Origin: Lachnospiraceae bacterium
GTDB taxonomy: Bacteria; Bacillota; Clostridia; Lachnospirales; Lachnospiraceae
Direction: 5' to 3'
Length of the DNA: 64,000 bases
NCBI GenBank assembly: GCA_017542245.1
Contig: JAFXXN010000078.1
Coordinates: 1 to 64,000 of the forward strand
Position 1 is the first letter of the stretch. Every line of letters begins with the position of its first letter. The notes beneath the pieces were generated by a model. That model saw only the letters and a list, made by a program, of their open reading frames with translations, had not been told where the DNA came from and did not search any database. Position numbers and translations under genes: made by a program. Positions 26,593 to 34,468 of this stretch are shown here, one piece after another.

Positions 26593-26835
26593 ATGACACA
26601 TGAAGAAGTACTTCAAAAAATGGGGGAAAGCTTGAAAAAAGTACGTCCGGAGACGGATTTAAGCAAAGCTGACGAAAGTACCCGTTTGACAGAAGATCTC
26701 GGCATGGATTCCCTTTCGATGTTATTGTTTGCACTTCAGTCCGAAAAAGATTTTGGAATACACTTTGAAAATGCAGGAACCTCCACGTTTAAAACAGTCG
26801 GAGACATATGCAGATATATTGAAGGAAAGCTGTAA
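26593..26835 (+). CDS. Discrete acyl carrier protein
   Basis: An 80-residue carrier protein. The phosphopantetheine attachment serine is Ser40 in LGMDSLSMLLF. The length, acidic helix pattern and helix 2 sequence fit acyl carrier proteins more than peptidyl carriers, which usually have GGDSL, the form seen in the two fused carriers of this operon. It differs enough from a fatty-acid-synthase AcpP start to suggest a dedicated role. AGGAGG precedes the ATG. It is packed between the ligase (one base) and the LRAT-like gene (three bases). Confidence 0.93.
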   Translation: MTHEEVLQKMGESLKKVRPETDLSKADESTRLTEDLGMDSLSMLLFALQSEKDFGIHFENAGTSTFKTVGDICRYIEGKL

Positions 26836-26838
26836 TAT

Positions 26839-27258
26839 ATGGGAGAACAAAAGGAACCGAATAAAGAGGAATGGGTTGTCCGGGAAATAAAAAAGGGTGA
26901 TATACTGCGAGTACATACAGGCCGTTTTTATCATTTTGGCATATATATAGGAGATGAAGAAGTCATTCATTTCGCAGGACCTGATATGTCAAGGCTTACA
27001 GATGCCGAAAGCGCTGTAGTCAGGCAGGATTCCCTCGCACATTTTTCCATGGGAAAACCTTTGGAAGTAAGAGACTTTTCACTAAAAGAAAAGATTAAAA
27101 AACGTTCGGTAAAAAAAATCATTGAAGAAGCAAAGAACAGTCTTGGAACAGGCGGATATGATATCATTTACAATAACTGCGAGCACTTTGTGAACCGCTG
27201 TGTTTTCGGGATAGCTTTTTCGACCCAGATTGAAGAACTACGAAAAATGATAAAGTAG
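26839..27258 (+). CDS. LRAT/PLAAT-like NlpC/P60-superfamily thiol acyltransferase
   Basis: A 139-residue protein of the lecithin:retinol acyltransferase family. The triad is visible: His32 in FYHFGIYIG, His44 in EEVIHFAG, and Cys114 in NNCEHFVNRC. The 12-residue His-His spacing equals that in LRAT (His60, His72) and PLAAT3 (His23, His35), and NCEHF is the family hallmark. In eukaryotes these enzymes take an acyl group from phosphatidylcholine onto the cysteine and pass it to retinol or an amine, or hydrolyse it. There is no signal peptide or membrane helix, so it should act in the cytoplasm, perhaps taking acyl chains from lipids or carriers. It is translationally packed with the carrier gene. 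Confidence 0.85.
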   Translation: MGEQKEPNKEEWVVREIKKGDILRVHTGRFYHFGIYIGDEEVIHFAGPDMSRLTDAESAVVRQDSLAHFSMGKPLEVRDFSLKEKIKKRSVKKIIEEAKNSLGTGGYDIIYNNCEHFVNRCVFGIAFSTQIEELRKMIK

Positions 27259-27269
27259 GGAGTTTTATC

Positions 27270-28871
27270 ATGCATAAGAAACAGTGGCAGGCGGTATGCG
27301 GTTTTATAGTAGACGGCTGTGAGTCTGTAGCGGATTCCGGCCGGACTATGAAAGACCTGTACAGAATTATCACGGAACAGAAGGATTCGGCTTTGTTCTG
27401 TGTTGAAAGAAACGGACATACCATTCCTGTCAGAAGAGATGAGTTTCACAGAAAAACAGTTTCTGTCGCAAAAAGAATCCAGGAAAATATCGATGAAAGC
27501 CATAAACTGATCTGCCTTCATATGGAAAGCGGGTTCGAATGGGCGGTAATTTTCTGGGGAATACTGATGTCGGGTCATATTCCTGTAATTTTCGATCCGA
27601 AGAATGAACTGTTTTACTATCGAAATCTTCCGAATGCGGAAGAAGCATATTGTATATCAAGAGAGAAAAACTATCCGAAGGCAATTGAGCCGGAAATACT
27701 GTTAGAAGATCCTATTGAGATGGATGCTGCATTCTTTGACAGCTCATGGACTGATGAAGTGGTCTTTATCAGTAAGGATTCTTCTCAGAAAATCAGAGGA
27801 ATTATATATAACGGTTATACCTTAAGCGAACAGGTTTTAAGATTAAAAAGAGTATACAGATACAACGCTGCTATGCTATACCCGCCTGCATTTGGCAGAA
27901 TGAAGCTGCTCTTGGGACTTCCTCTGTATGATTTCTTCGGATTTGTTATGGGCATGCTGTTATATCCGCTATTTGGAGGCGAGGTATATTTAAAAAGCAG
28001 TGCAGAAAACGGCACCGATATTTTAAAACGCTGTAAAGATTCTTCCGTTACTCATATGTGCATAGACGGAAAGACATGTAATTACATATCCGAGGCAATA
28101 AGCCAAAGGATAAAAAAGAACTTCCCGCGCCATTACAAACATTTAATGGGATGGCTCACGGGAACTGAAAGGATAAATGATTTCAGGATCCTTTCAAGGT
28201 ATGCCGCCATAGCTTTAAAAATCAAAAAAGTTATTTTAGGTAACAATCTCAGATGTATCCTGTCAACGGATGAAAACATGAACGGATATGTCCCGAGAGC
28301 TTTAAGTCAGCTTGGAATATACTTTGGTAAAGGGTACTGTAATACAGAGGCGGGACTTGCCACGATGGAATTATCACCGGATCCCGCATTCAGGTCCAAA
28401 AACAGTGTGGGTACAGTACTTGACGGTATCAGTGCCAGGACGGATGAAAACGGTTTTCTGATATTTAAAAGTGCCTGTTTTGAAAGATGCCGTTTGCTCG
28501 GCAGCAAAGAGAAGCTGGCCGATACTGTAAAAATTGAGAGAAAAACGTCGATAGATGCGAGTAAAAGAATTCATATAGAAAAGACTTCGGCAGACCAAAA
28601 CGAGTCTGACGTAATAACCGATCCAAAGCTGATCATAAAAGTACGTGATCTCTATGCAGCCGTATTAAACAGACCCAAAGAGATGATTGGAGAAAATATG
28701 GATTTCTTCTCCGAATTAGGAGGAGACAGCCTGACATATTTCCTGCTGCTTCAACATATAGAAGTAACATTCGGGGTAAACATTCTGCCTGAAGACAGGA
28801 AATATATGATAACAGTCAGATATGCAGCGGAAACGCTAAAAAATTATCAAATAACGGAGGCTTCAAAATGA
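27270..28871 (+). CDS. Degenerate adenylation-like domain fused to a carrier domain
   Basis: A 533-residue relative of the operon's first protein. The adenylation-like region is eroded: the usual Ser/Thr/Gly phosphate loop is replaced by SKDSSQKIRGII (about 168), the A5 motif reads KGYCNTEAG, and the carboxy-terminal subdomain with the hinge and catalytic lysine is essentially missing. The carrier domain is intact, with phosphopantetheine Ser487 in GGDSLTYFLLL. It is unlikely to adenylate; it may be a scaffold that presents a chain loaded by another ligase. The gene itself is not a pseudogene: the frame is clean and it overlaps the next start by four bases (ATGA). Confidence 0.8.
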   Translation: MHKKQWQAVCGFIVDGCESVADSGRTMKDLYRIITEQKDSALFCVERNGHTIPVRRDEFHRKTVSVAKRIQENIDESHKLICLHMESGFEWAVIFWGILMSGHIPVIFDPKNELFYYRNLPNAEEAYCISREKNYPKAIEPEILLEDPIEMDAAFFDSSWTDEVVFISKDSSQKIRGIIYNGYTLSEQVLRLKRVYRYNAAMLYPPAFGRMKLLLGLPLYDFFGFVMGMLLYPLFGGEVYLKSSAENGTDILKRCKDSSVTHMCIDGKTCNYISEAISQRIKKNFPRHYKHLMGWLTGTERINDFRILSRYAAIALKIKKVILGNNLRCILSTDENMNGYVPRALSQLGIYFGKGYCNTEAGLATMELSPDPAFRSKNSVGTVLDGISARTDENGFLIFKSACFERCRLLGSKEKLADTVKIERKTSIDASKRIHIEKTSADQNESDVITDPKLIIKVRDLYAAVLNRPKEMIGENMDFFSELGGDSLTYFLLLQHIEVTFGVNILPEDRKYMITVRYAAETLKNYQITEASK

Positions 28872-30235
28872 AGAAACTAAAGGGATGGAAACTGTTTTTA
28901 TTTTCAATGGCAGGTTTCGGACCAAACTTAATGATGACTTTGGTAACAGGATATTTAAATGATGCGTTGCTTGCACCGGACGGAATAAGCCCGGCAAAGA
29001 CTATCACGGGAACCATATTGATCTCAGCAGGACTGGGCAGTGTACTGTTTTTTATTGCCAAGATAATCGACGGAGTTATCGATGTGCCCCTTGCATATAT
29101 AAACGACAAGATGCACTGCAAGCTTGGAAGAAGAAAATTGGGTATACTTCTCGGCTGGATTCCAATGGTACTTTCCTTTATACTTATCTGGAATCCCGGA
29201 ATATTCAGCGCAACAGGTGAAGTAGGAACTACAATCGTAGAAGCATTATTGCTTATAATCTTTTACTCGAGTTATACTATGTGCCTTGTATCGTATTACG
29301 GATCGTTCTCAATAGTTGTGGAAACTGAGAAGGAGAGACTCCGTTTATCACATTTTAAAGCATTTTTCGATACAGTACAGTATTGCTTTGCATATGCACT
29401 GTTCCCTTCACTGCTTTTAACTCTTCTCGGAGGAAAGGAAACAGGAGCAATCTCAAGTGCATTATTAAAACTTTCACCTCTTATGCTTACAATGCTGATT
29501 CCTGTTTTACTGCTTAAGGAAGAAGACGATAAAAGCGTTAACCATGAAGTTCCTTTGGTAGAGAGCATTAAGCTCTCATTTAAGAATAAATCTTTCAGAG
29601 CATGGCTTCTTACACTGCTCATGATGCATATGGGACTCATGCTGTTCCTTACGGGAATTGGAACCACCATACCGGACAGCCTTATGGGAATAAGCGGCTG
29701 GCAGGTAACGGTAATGAATTCGGCAGCATTTGCACCTGTTCCGTTAATGCTCCTGCTTTTCAACTATATTAAGAAAAAACGCGGAATGAGAGTTTCCATT
29801 CAGACTTCACTCATTGCATTTGCACTGGCTATGTTTACCTTTGCAGCTGCATGGAAGAGCCTTTGGAACAGTCCTACGATCAGCCTTATAATAGGCCTTA
29901 TTGCTTCAACCATAGGAAGTTATGCAATAGGAGTATTCTTCTCATCGTCATATTACTTCCCGTCCCAGATAGCTGCACTGGAGATATCCGAAAAGAAGAT
30001 AGATCATTCAGCTATGTATTTCGCTGTACAGGGTCTGGTAACACAGGTGGCAGGAGCTATAGCGGTAAATCTTATCTATATGAACCTTATTGCTTCACCA
30101 ATGGAAGTTTTGGGAAAAGAAGGCGGACAGTTCTTCCTGATCCCCGTTATAGCAGGCGTAATGATGATCCTCGCATTCTTCTGCACATTTAAGATGGCCA
30201 AGGATGGCATTTCCGAGAAAGGAAAGGTGAAATAA
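28868..30235 (+). CDS. MFS_2 (GPH/MelB-type) transporter
   Basis: A 455-residue transporter with about twelve membrane helices. It has the GPH-family features AKIIDGVIDVPLAYINDK and KLGRRKLGILLGWIP after the second helix, where MelB has its cation-site aspartates and the GR(x)RP loop. Most bacterial members move sugars, but the same superfamily contains MFSD2A, which carries lysophosphatidylcholine. In an operon of acyltransferases and carrier proteins, a lysolipid or acylated product is a reasonable cargo; this is inference. Start and stop overlap or abut the neighbouring genes. Confidence 0.85.
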   Translation: MKKLKGWKLFLFSMAGFGPNLMMTLVTGYLNDALLAPDGISPAKTITGTILISAGLGSVLFFIAKIIDGVIDVPLAYINDKMHCKLGRRKLGILLGWIPMVLSFILIWNPGIFSATGEVGTTIVEALLLIIFYSSYTMCLVSYYGSFSIVVETEKERLRLSHFKAFFDTVQYCFAYALFPSLLLTLLGGKETGAISSALLKLSPLMLTMLIPVLLLKEEDDKSVNHEVPLVESIKLSFKNKSFRAWLLTLLMMHMGLMLFLTGIGTTIPDSLMGISGWQVTVMNSAAFAPVPLMLLLFNYIKKKRGMRVSIQTSLIAFALAMFTFAAAWKSLWNSPTISLIIGLIASTIGSYAIGVFFSSSYYFPSQIAALEISEKKIDHSAMYFAVQGLVTQVAGAIAVNLIYMNLIASPMEVLGKEGGQFFLIPVIAGVMMILAFFCTFKMAKDGISEKGKVK

Positions 30236-30838
30236 ATGTTGTTTGTTTGGCTTTTCAAGCTTACAGCATGTTTACCTTTAAGACTGTTCTTCCGGGTAAA
30301 AGTAATAGGTAAGGAGAACAAATATAAGGGGCCCTGTATTCTGGCCATGAATCACGGAGCTGCCATGGATGCAACCCTTGTAAATACATTATACCCTTTT
30401 AAAAGGATATATATGCTTACAACAAAAAAGCTTTTTAACTGTTCAAGATTACATCAATGGGAGCTGTGGCAGATGGGATGCAGACCGTCCATGTCTCCTT
30501 CGGAAGATATAGAAACTATGACTGCTATAGCAAATAATCTAAAAAAATATGAGTTGATAGGCTTTTTTTCAGAAGGAAAGATACATAACAGCGTCGGGAA
30601 TTTTATGGGAGGAGCGGTAATGCTCGCTCTAAGGACGAAACTTCCTTTGATCCCTATATATATAAAGACGGCTCCGTTCTATAAGGGCGGAACAAGGATC
30701 ACATTCGGTGAGCCTATAGAAGTAAATACTAAAGAGTATCCTACGGCTAAGGATATAGAAGAGATAAATGATATCCTTAGATCGAGAGTAATACGGTTAT
30801 CATTAACTAAAGGAGGAAAAAGAAATGGGTTACAATGA
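30236..30838 (+). CDS. Small PlsC-type acyltransferase
   Basis: A 200-residue single-domain lysophospholipid-acyltransferase-like protein. It has an amino-terminal hydrophobic helix (LFVWLFKLTACLPLRLFF), the catalytic NHGAAMDATL (H-x4-D; the usual Asn-His is kept) and SEGKIHNSVGNFMGG, where the family FPEG has become FSEG. It is the third PlsC domain in the operon. Its ATG follows directly on the transporter stop, and its own 3' end overlaps the next gene by 14 bases. It probably transfers an acyl chain to a lipid-like acceptor at the membrane. Confidence 0.88.
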   Translation: MLFVWLFKLTACLPLRLFFRVKVIGKENKYKGPCILAMNHGAAMDATLVNTLYPFKRIYMLTTKKLFNCSRLHQWELWQMGCRPSMSPSEDIETMTAIANNLKKYELIGFFSEGKIHNSVGNFMGGAVMLALRTKLPLIPIYIKTAPFYKGGTRITFGEPIEVNTKEYPTAKDIEEINDILRSRVIRLSLTKGGKRNGLQ

Positions 30839-31358
30839 TGGTTATCAAAACAACCAGGCATATCAAAATGATCAGAGGTATCAGAACAATCAGGGATTTC
30901 AGAATAATCAGGCATACCGGAATTATCCTGTAGCAAATCAGGGAAATAATAATTTCCAGAATAATTATCAGAATAATTATCCTCAGCAGGGCGGCTATGC
31001 AGACCCTATGGGATATAACGGACAGCAGGGCATGTATGCAGATCAGCAGGGCATGTATCAGGATGAGCAGGAATATCCCATCAATAAGCCCGGTACCGGC
31101 ATAACAAGTATGATTTTCGGTATCTGTTCCGTATCTCTATGGGAAGTACCTTTCATTACATCAATCCCTTGTATAGTATTCGGAATTATTGCACTTGTTC
31201 TCCAAAAAAAGCGTTGGATAACAAATCCCAGATTCCATGGCTTTTATAAAGCAGGAAAAGTTACCGGTATCATAGGAATAATCATTGCATCTATTTATAC
31301 TCTTATCTATATTTTTGCAGTAGGAGCATTGGCAACAACACTCAGAAGATGGTACTAA
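30825..31358 (+). CDS. Gln/Asn-rich small membrane protein (DUF4190-like)
   Basis: A 177-residue protein. Residues 1-85 are an extreme Gln/Asn/Tyr-rich tract with imperfect repeats of the form YQNNQ, then GMYADQQ repeats. Residues about 88-177 contain two hydrophobic helices around KKRWITNPRFHGFYKAGK, resembling the DUF4190 arrangement. The low-complexity tail should be cytoplasmic or surface-exposed depending on topology, which I cannot settle. AAAGGAGG lies in the end of the preceding acyltransferase gene, so the 14-base overlap is real coupling. The function is unknown. Confidence 0.78.
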   Translation: MGYNDGYQNNQAYQNDQRYQNNQGFQNNQAYRNYPVANQGNNNFQNNYQNNYPQQGGYADPMGYNGQQGMYADQQGMYQDEQEYPINKPGTGITSMIFGICSVSLWEVPFITSIPCIVFGIIALVLQKKRWITNPRFHGFYKAGKVTGIIGIIIASIYTLIYIFAVGALATTLRRWY

Positions 31359-31425
31359 GATAAAAATAGGAACCCAAATAACCGGCAGATAAACAAAGTG
31401 TAAAAGAAATGGACGGATAGTCTGT

Positions 31426-33276
31426 ATGGACATTTTTAATATTATTTCATTACTCGGAGGCCTGGCTCTTTTCCTTTACGGTATGAAGCTGATGGGAAAC
31501 AGCCTTAAAGAAGGTTCCTCCGGAACATTGAAGGTTATAATGGAGAAGGTCACGAATAACCCGATAAAGGCCTTTCTCCTCGGCTTGGTTGTTACAGCCG
31601 TTATTCAGTCGTCGACTGCAACAATCGTTATCACTTCCGGTCTTGTAGCAGCAGGCATCATATCGCTTAGACAGTCTCTCGGCATCATAATCGGAGCTAA
31701 TGTCGGAACTACCGTTACAGGACAGATAATCCGTCTTCTTGACGTAAGTTCTGAAGGAACATCGGTGCTTAAACTATTTACACCGTCCACACTTGCACCG
31801 CTTGCTCTTGTAATCGGTGTCCTTCTTGTAATGTTCCTTAAGTTTAACAAGTCGGAAAATATTGGAAATGTATGTATTGGTTTTGGTATTCTTTTTACCG
31901 GCCTTATGAACATGACGGCAGCAGTAAGCACGCTTACCGAAGGCGGTCTTGTAAGTAAGATTTTCCTAAGCCTCGGTAATAATCCGCTTTTGGGCTACTT
32001 AGCGGGTGCGGGAGTTGCATTTGTCCTGCAAAGTTCATCTGCGACCATCGGTATACTGCAGGCATTCGCCATGGCGGAAAGTATACCGTTTAAAACAGTA
32101 TATATAATCCTTGTGGGCGTTTATCTTGGCGATTGTGTTACTACCGCTATTGTATGCTCTATAGGTGCTAAGCCTGATCAGAAACGTGTCGGAATGATCA
32201 ATATCTTATATAACTTAAGTAAGACGGTTTTGGTTATAGTAGCAGTAGTAATCCTTTACAATACAGGGGTTCTCGATAATCTGTGGGAAAGCTCGATGAC
32301 TCCGGGCTCTATAGCAAACGCCAACTCCATATTTAACCTTGGATGTGCGGTTCTCTTATTACCTCTTGTCGGTGTATATGAGAAGCTGAGCAAAGTTATT
32401 GTAAAAGATGTTCCTCAGGAAACAGGTAAGTATTCAGAAAAACTGGCAGCACTCAACCCTGTATTCTTCAGTACTCCGGCACTGGCATTAAGAAGTATCT
32501 ACGATGTACTCCGTACAATGCTTGAAGCATCGATCAACAATATCGATAAAGCGATGAACCTGATATATGATTATAAACCGGGACTTGCGGCGGAGATAGA
32601 AAAAGAAGAAAACGCCATAGACCAGATGACGGATGTGGCCAGCAGCTATATGATGAAGCTGTCGCCACATGTAAAAGAAGAGCTTCATATGAAGATCCTG
32701 GATCAGTATTATAAGGATGTAACCGAGTTTGAACGTTTGGGTGACCATGCGGTAAACCTTATGGAGTCGGCAAGAGAACTGGCGAAAGATGACTCGGCAC
32801 TGACGGATGATGCAAAGAACGAACTGGATATCTTAAGAAGACTCTTAAGCAGGATACTGGAAAACGCTTCACTTGCCTTCATAAAGCGTGATGTAGTGGC
32901 AGCACGGCACATCGAGCCTATGGAAGAGGTAGTAGATGATCTTGTAAATTCACTTCATGATAATCATATAGTGAGATTACGTGACGGAAAATGTAAGGTC
33001 AATGCAGGAATTGTTTTCCTCGATATATTAACAAACCTTGAAAGAATATCCGATATCTGTTCAAATATCGGTGTAGCTACGATAGCCCGTGCTACTCCGG
33101 GTGTTGAAACACTGGCTCATTCATATATATCTTCACTTCATCAGGGTAACGATGCTGAGTTCAACATGGAATACAGCAAGATACACAGTGAATATTACAA
33201 GATGTTTGAAGAACAGAAGTCAGATAAAACAGAAAGAGCAGAGAAAAACGTTAAATCAGAGAGAAAAGACAGATAA
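31426..33276 (+). CDS. Na+/phosphate cotransporter with PhoU-like domain
   Basis: A 616-residue NptA/YjbB-type transporter. Two repeated inverted membrane motifs carry the QSS signatures: VIQSSTATIVITSG near residue 60 and VLQSSSATIGILQAF near 200, the hallmark of Na/Pi-II-type carriers. Residues about 345-595 are helical PhoU-like bundles (acidic ERLGDHAVNL and ERISDICSNIG repeats), which in this family regulate phosphate transport. It lies 67 bases after the Gln/Asn-rich gene and is closed by a terminator. It may be in the same transcript as the lipid-type operon, but I see no sequence argument for a shared function. Confidence 0.92.
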   Translation: MDIFNIISLLGGLALFLYGMKLMGNSLKEGSSGTLKVIMEKVTNNPIKAFLLGLVVTAVIQSSTATIVITSGLVAAGIISLRQSLGIIIGANVGTTVTGQIIRLLDVSSEGTSVLKLFTPSTLAPLALVIGVLLVMFLKFNKSENIGNVCIGFGILFTGLMNMTAAVSTLTEGGLVSKIFLSLGNNPLLGYLAGAGVAFVLQSSSATIGILQAFAMAESIPFKTVYIILVGVYLGDCVTTAIVCSIGAKPDQKRVGMINILYNLSKTVLVIVAVVILYNTGVLDNLWESSMTPGSIANANSIFNLGCAVLLLPLVGVYEKLSKVIVKDVPQETGKYSEKLAALNPVFFSTPALALRSIYDVLRTMLEASINNIDKAMNLIYDYKPGLAAEIEKEENAIDQMTDVASSYMMKLSPHVKEELHMKILDQYYKDVTEFERLGDHAVNLMESARELAKDDSALTDDAKNELDILRRLLSRILENASLAFIKRDVVAARHIEPMEEVVDDLVNSLHDNHIVRLRDGKCKVNAGIVFLDILTNLERISDICSNIGVATIARATPGVETLAHSYISSLHQGNDAEFNMEYSKIHSEYYKMFEEQKSDKTERAEKNVKSERKDR

Positions 33277-33288
33277 GAAATAAAAAAT

Positions 33289-33309
33289 AAGCAGGTCAAC
33301 GGCCTGCTT
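33289..33309. terminator. Bidirectional intrinsic terminator
   Basis: AAGCAGG/CCTGCTT stem with a seven-base loop, between the convergent Na/Pi transporter and DHH genes. A-rich sequence lies on one side and T-rich on the other. Confidence 0.8.
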
Positions 33310-33321
33310 AATTTATTATTT

Positions 33322-34242
33322 TTATTCATTTGCAAGGGAGCAAAGCTCGTTAAGCATCTTGGGAAGGTCACTTTCCATGTTTTCATCGGAAAACTGACAG
33401 GTACCTACTGCCTTATGACCGCCGCCATTATACTTTAACATAAGATTTCCTACATCAAGTGTACAGGTACGGTTAAGAATGCTGTAACCTACAGCTGCTG
33501 AGCAGCCATGGCCGCCGCGTCCGGAAACGATCCAAGCGGAGATGTTCTGATCGGGATAGAGACTGTAGATCATGAAACGGTTTCCTGTATAGATGGGATC
33601 AACTCCGCGGAGATCTGTAATGATTACATTTCCATTGGTAGAAGTATACTTTATAACCATGGACTTAAAATTCTCTGTCTGTTCATTATAAACATCAATA
33701 CGTTCCTGAACATCGGGAAGATTAAGAATATCTGCGGTACTCATGGTACGGCAGGCATCTATAAGCATTTCCATCAACTGATAGTTTGAGATAGTGAACT
33801 GTCTCCAACGGCCAAGTCCTGTACGGGGATCCATAAGGAAACCGATAAGAATCCAACCGGTGGGATTCATGATCTCTTCACGGGTAAGATTACCTGAGTC
33901 AACCTTATCAACTGCTATCATCATCTCTTCAAACTGAGGGAAGCGCTCAGCTCCGCCATAGTAATCATATATAATACGGGCACAGGAAGGAGCAATTCTG
34001 CTCTCACCCTTATACTTGCCCTGAAGTTCATTTCTTTCAAATTCGCTGGAGTGATGGTCGAACCAGAGTCCACATCCCGGAACAAAAGGAACGTTAGCCA
34101 GGCAGTCATTATCATTAACTTCTACCAGACCATCCTGTAAATCCTTCGGATGTGCAAACTTCCAACAGTCGATAATGCCGGCCTCTTTTAAAAGGGCGCC
34201 GCATGCCAAACCATCAAAATCCGAACGTGTTATCAATCTCAT
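33322..34242 (-). CDS. DHH-family phosphoesterase
   Basis: A 306-residue cytoplasmic protein of the DHH/DHHA1 superfamily. The amino terminus has the metal-site Asp pair in ITRSDFDGLACGAL, then the family DHH signature WFDHHSSEFE, and near the carboxy end the DHHA1 GGGHKAVGTCQF. Relatives hydrolyse nanoRNA, phosphoadenosine phosphate or cyclic dinucleotides; no extra domain here decides between them. The frame extends to a TTG at 34254, but the ATG at 34242 with GGTGG five bases upstream is preferred. Its promoter lies at 34318-34346 and repeat copy D lies in its leader. Confidence 0.85.
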   Translation of the reverse strand: MRLITRSDFDGLACGALLKEAGIIDCWKFAHPKDLQDGLVEVNDNDCLANVPFVPGCGLWFDHHSSEFERNELQGKYKGESRIAPSCARIIYDYYGGAERFPQFEEMMIAVDKVDSGNLTREEIMNPTGWILIGFLMDPRTGLGRWRQFTISNYQLMEMLIDACRTMSTADILNLPDVQERIDVYNEQTENFKSMVIKYTSTNGNVIITDLRGVDPIYTGNRFMIYSLYPDQNISAWIVSGRGGHGCSAAVGYSILNRTCTLDVGNLMLKYNGGGHKAVGTCQFSDENMESDLPKMLNELCSLANE

Positions 34243-34249
34243 GTAAGCC

Positions 34250-34305
34250 ACCAATACCGTAAAACGGATCCTTTCATTTCTATATTCGGTAACAAAACGA
34301 TGCTC
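34250..34305 (-). repeat. Leader repeat family, copy D
   Basis: On the minus strand, 20 bases (34305-34286) are identical to positions 85-104 of copy A. Similarity then weakens, but a CGTTTT-containing segment remains near 34260. It starts about five bases after the predicted transcription start of the DHH gene. Confidence 0.6.
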
Positions 34306-34317
34306 AACATCTATTTT

Positions 34318-34346
34318 ATTATAATATAGACCGTATTATTTTGCAA
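34318..34346 (-). promoter_or_regulatory. Sigma-A promoter for the DHH phosphoesterase gene
   Basis: Read on the minus strand: TTGCAA (34346-34341), a 17-base spacer and a perfect TATAAT (34323-34318). Confidence 0.65.
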
Positions 34347-34390
34347 GTAATATAAAAACAAAATTTTTATAAACTAAACAAAAACAATAC

Positions 34391-34419
34391 TTGTATGATA
34401 GTCTGAAATATGGTATGAT
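34391..34419 (+). promoter_or_regulatory. Candidate promoter for the HD-GYP gene
   Basis: TTGTAT, a 17-base spacer and TATGAT (34414-34419). The -35 box is weak. Confidence 0.4.
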
Positions 34420-34468
34420 AAAATTTGAATGTTGTATTTGGAGAATTTTGCAGGAAAGGAGGAAACCG

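Noticed and set aside
29851-30192. 113-codon frame inside the MFS_2 transporter gene
   Set aside because: It is a shadow frame in a coding region with clear family identity; no ribosome site and a composition typical of an out-of-frame reading.
21965-30838. A non-ribosomal peptide or polyketide cluster
   Set aside because: Carrier and adenylation domains are present, but there is no condensation, ketosynthase or thioesterase domain, and PlsC domains dominate.
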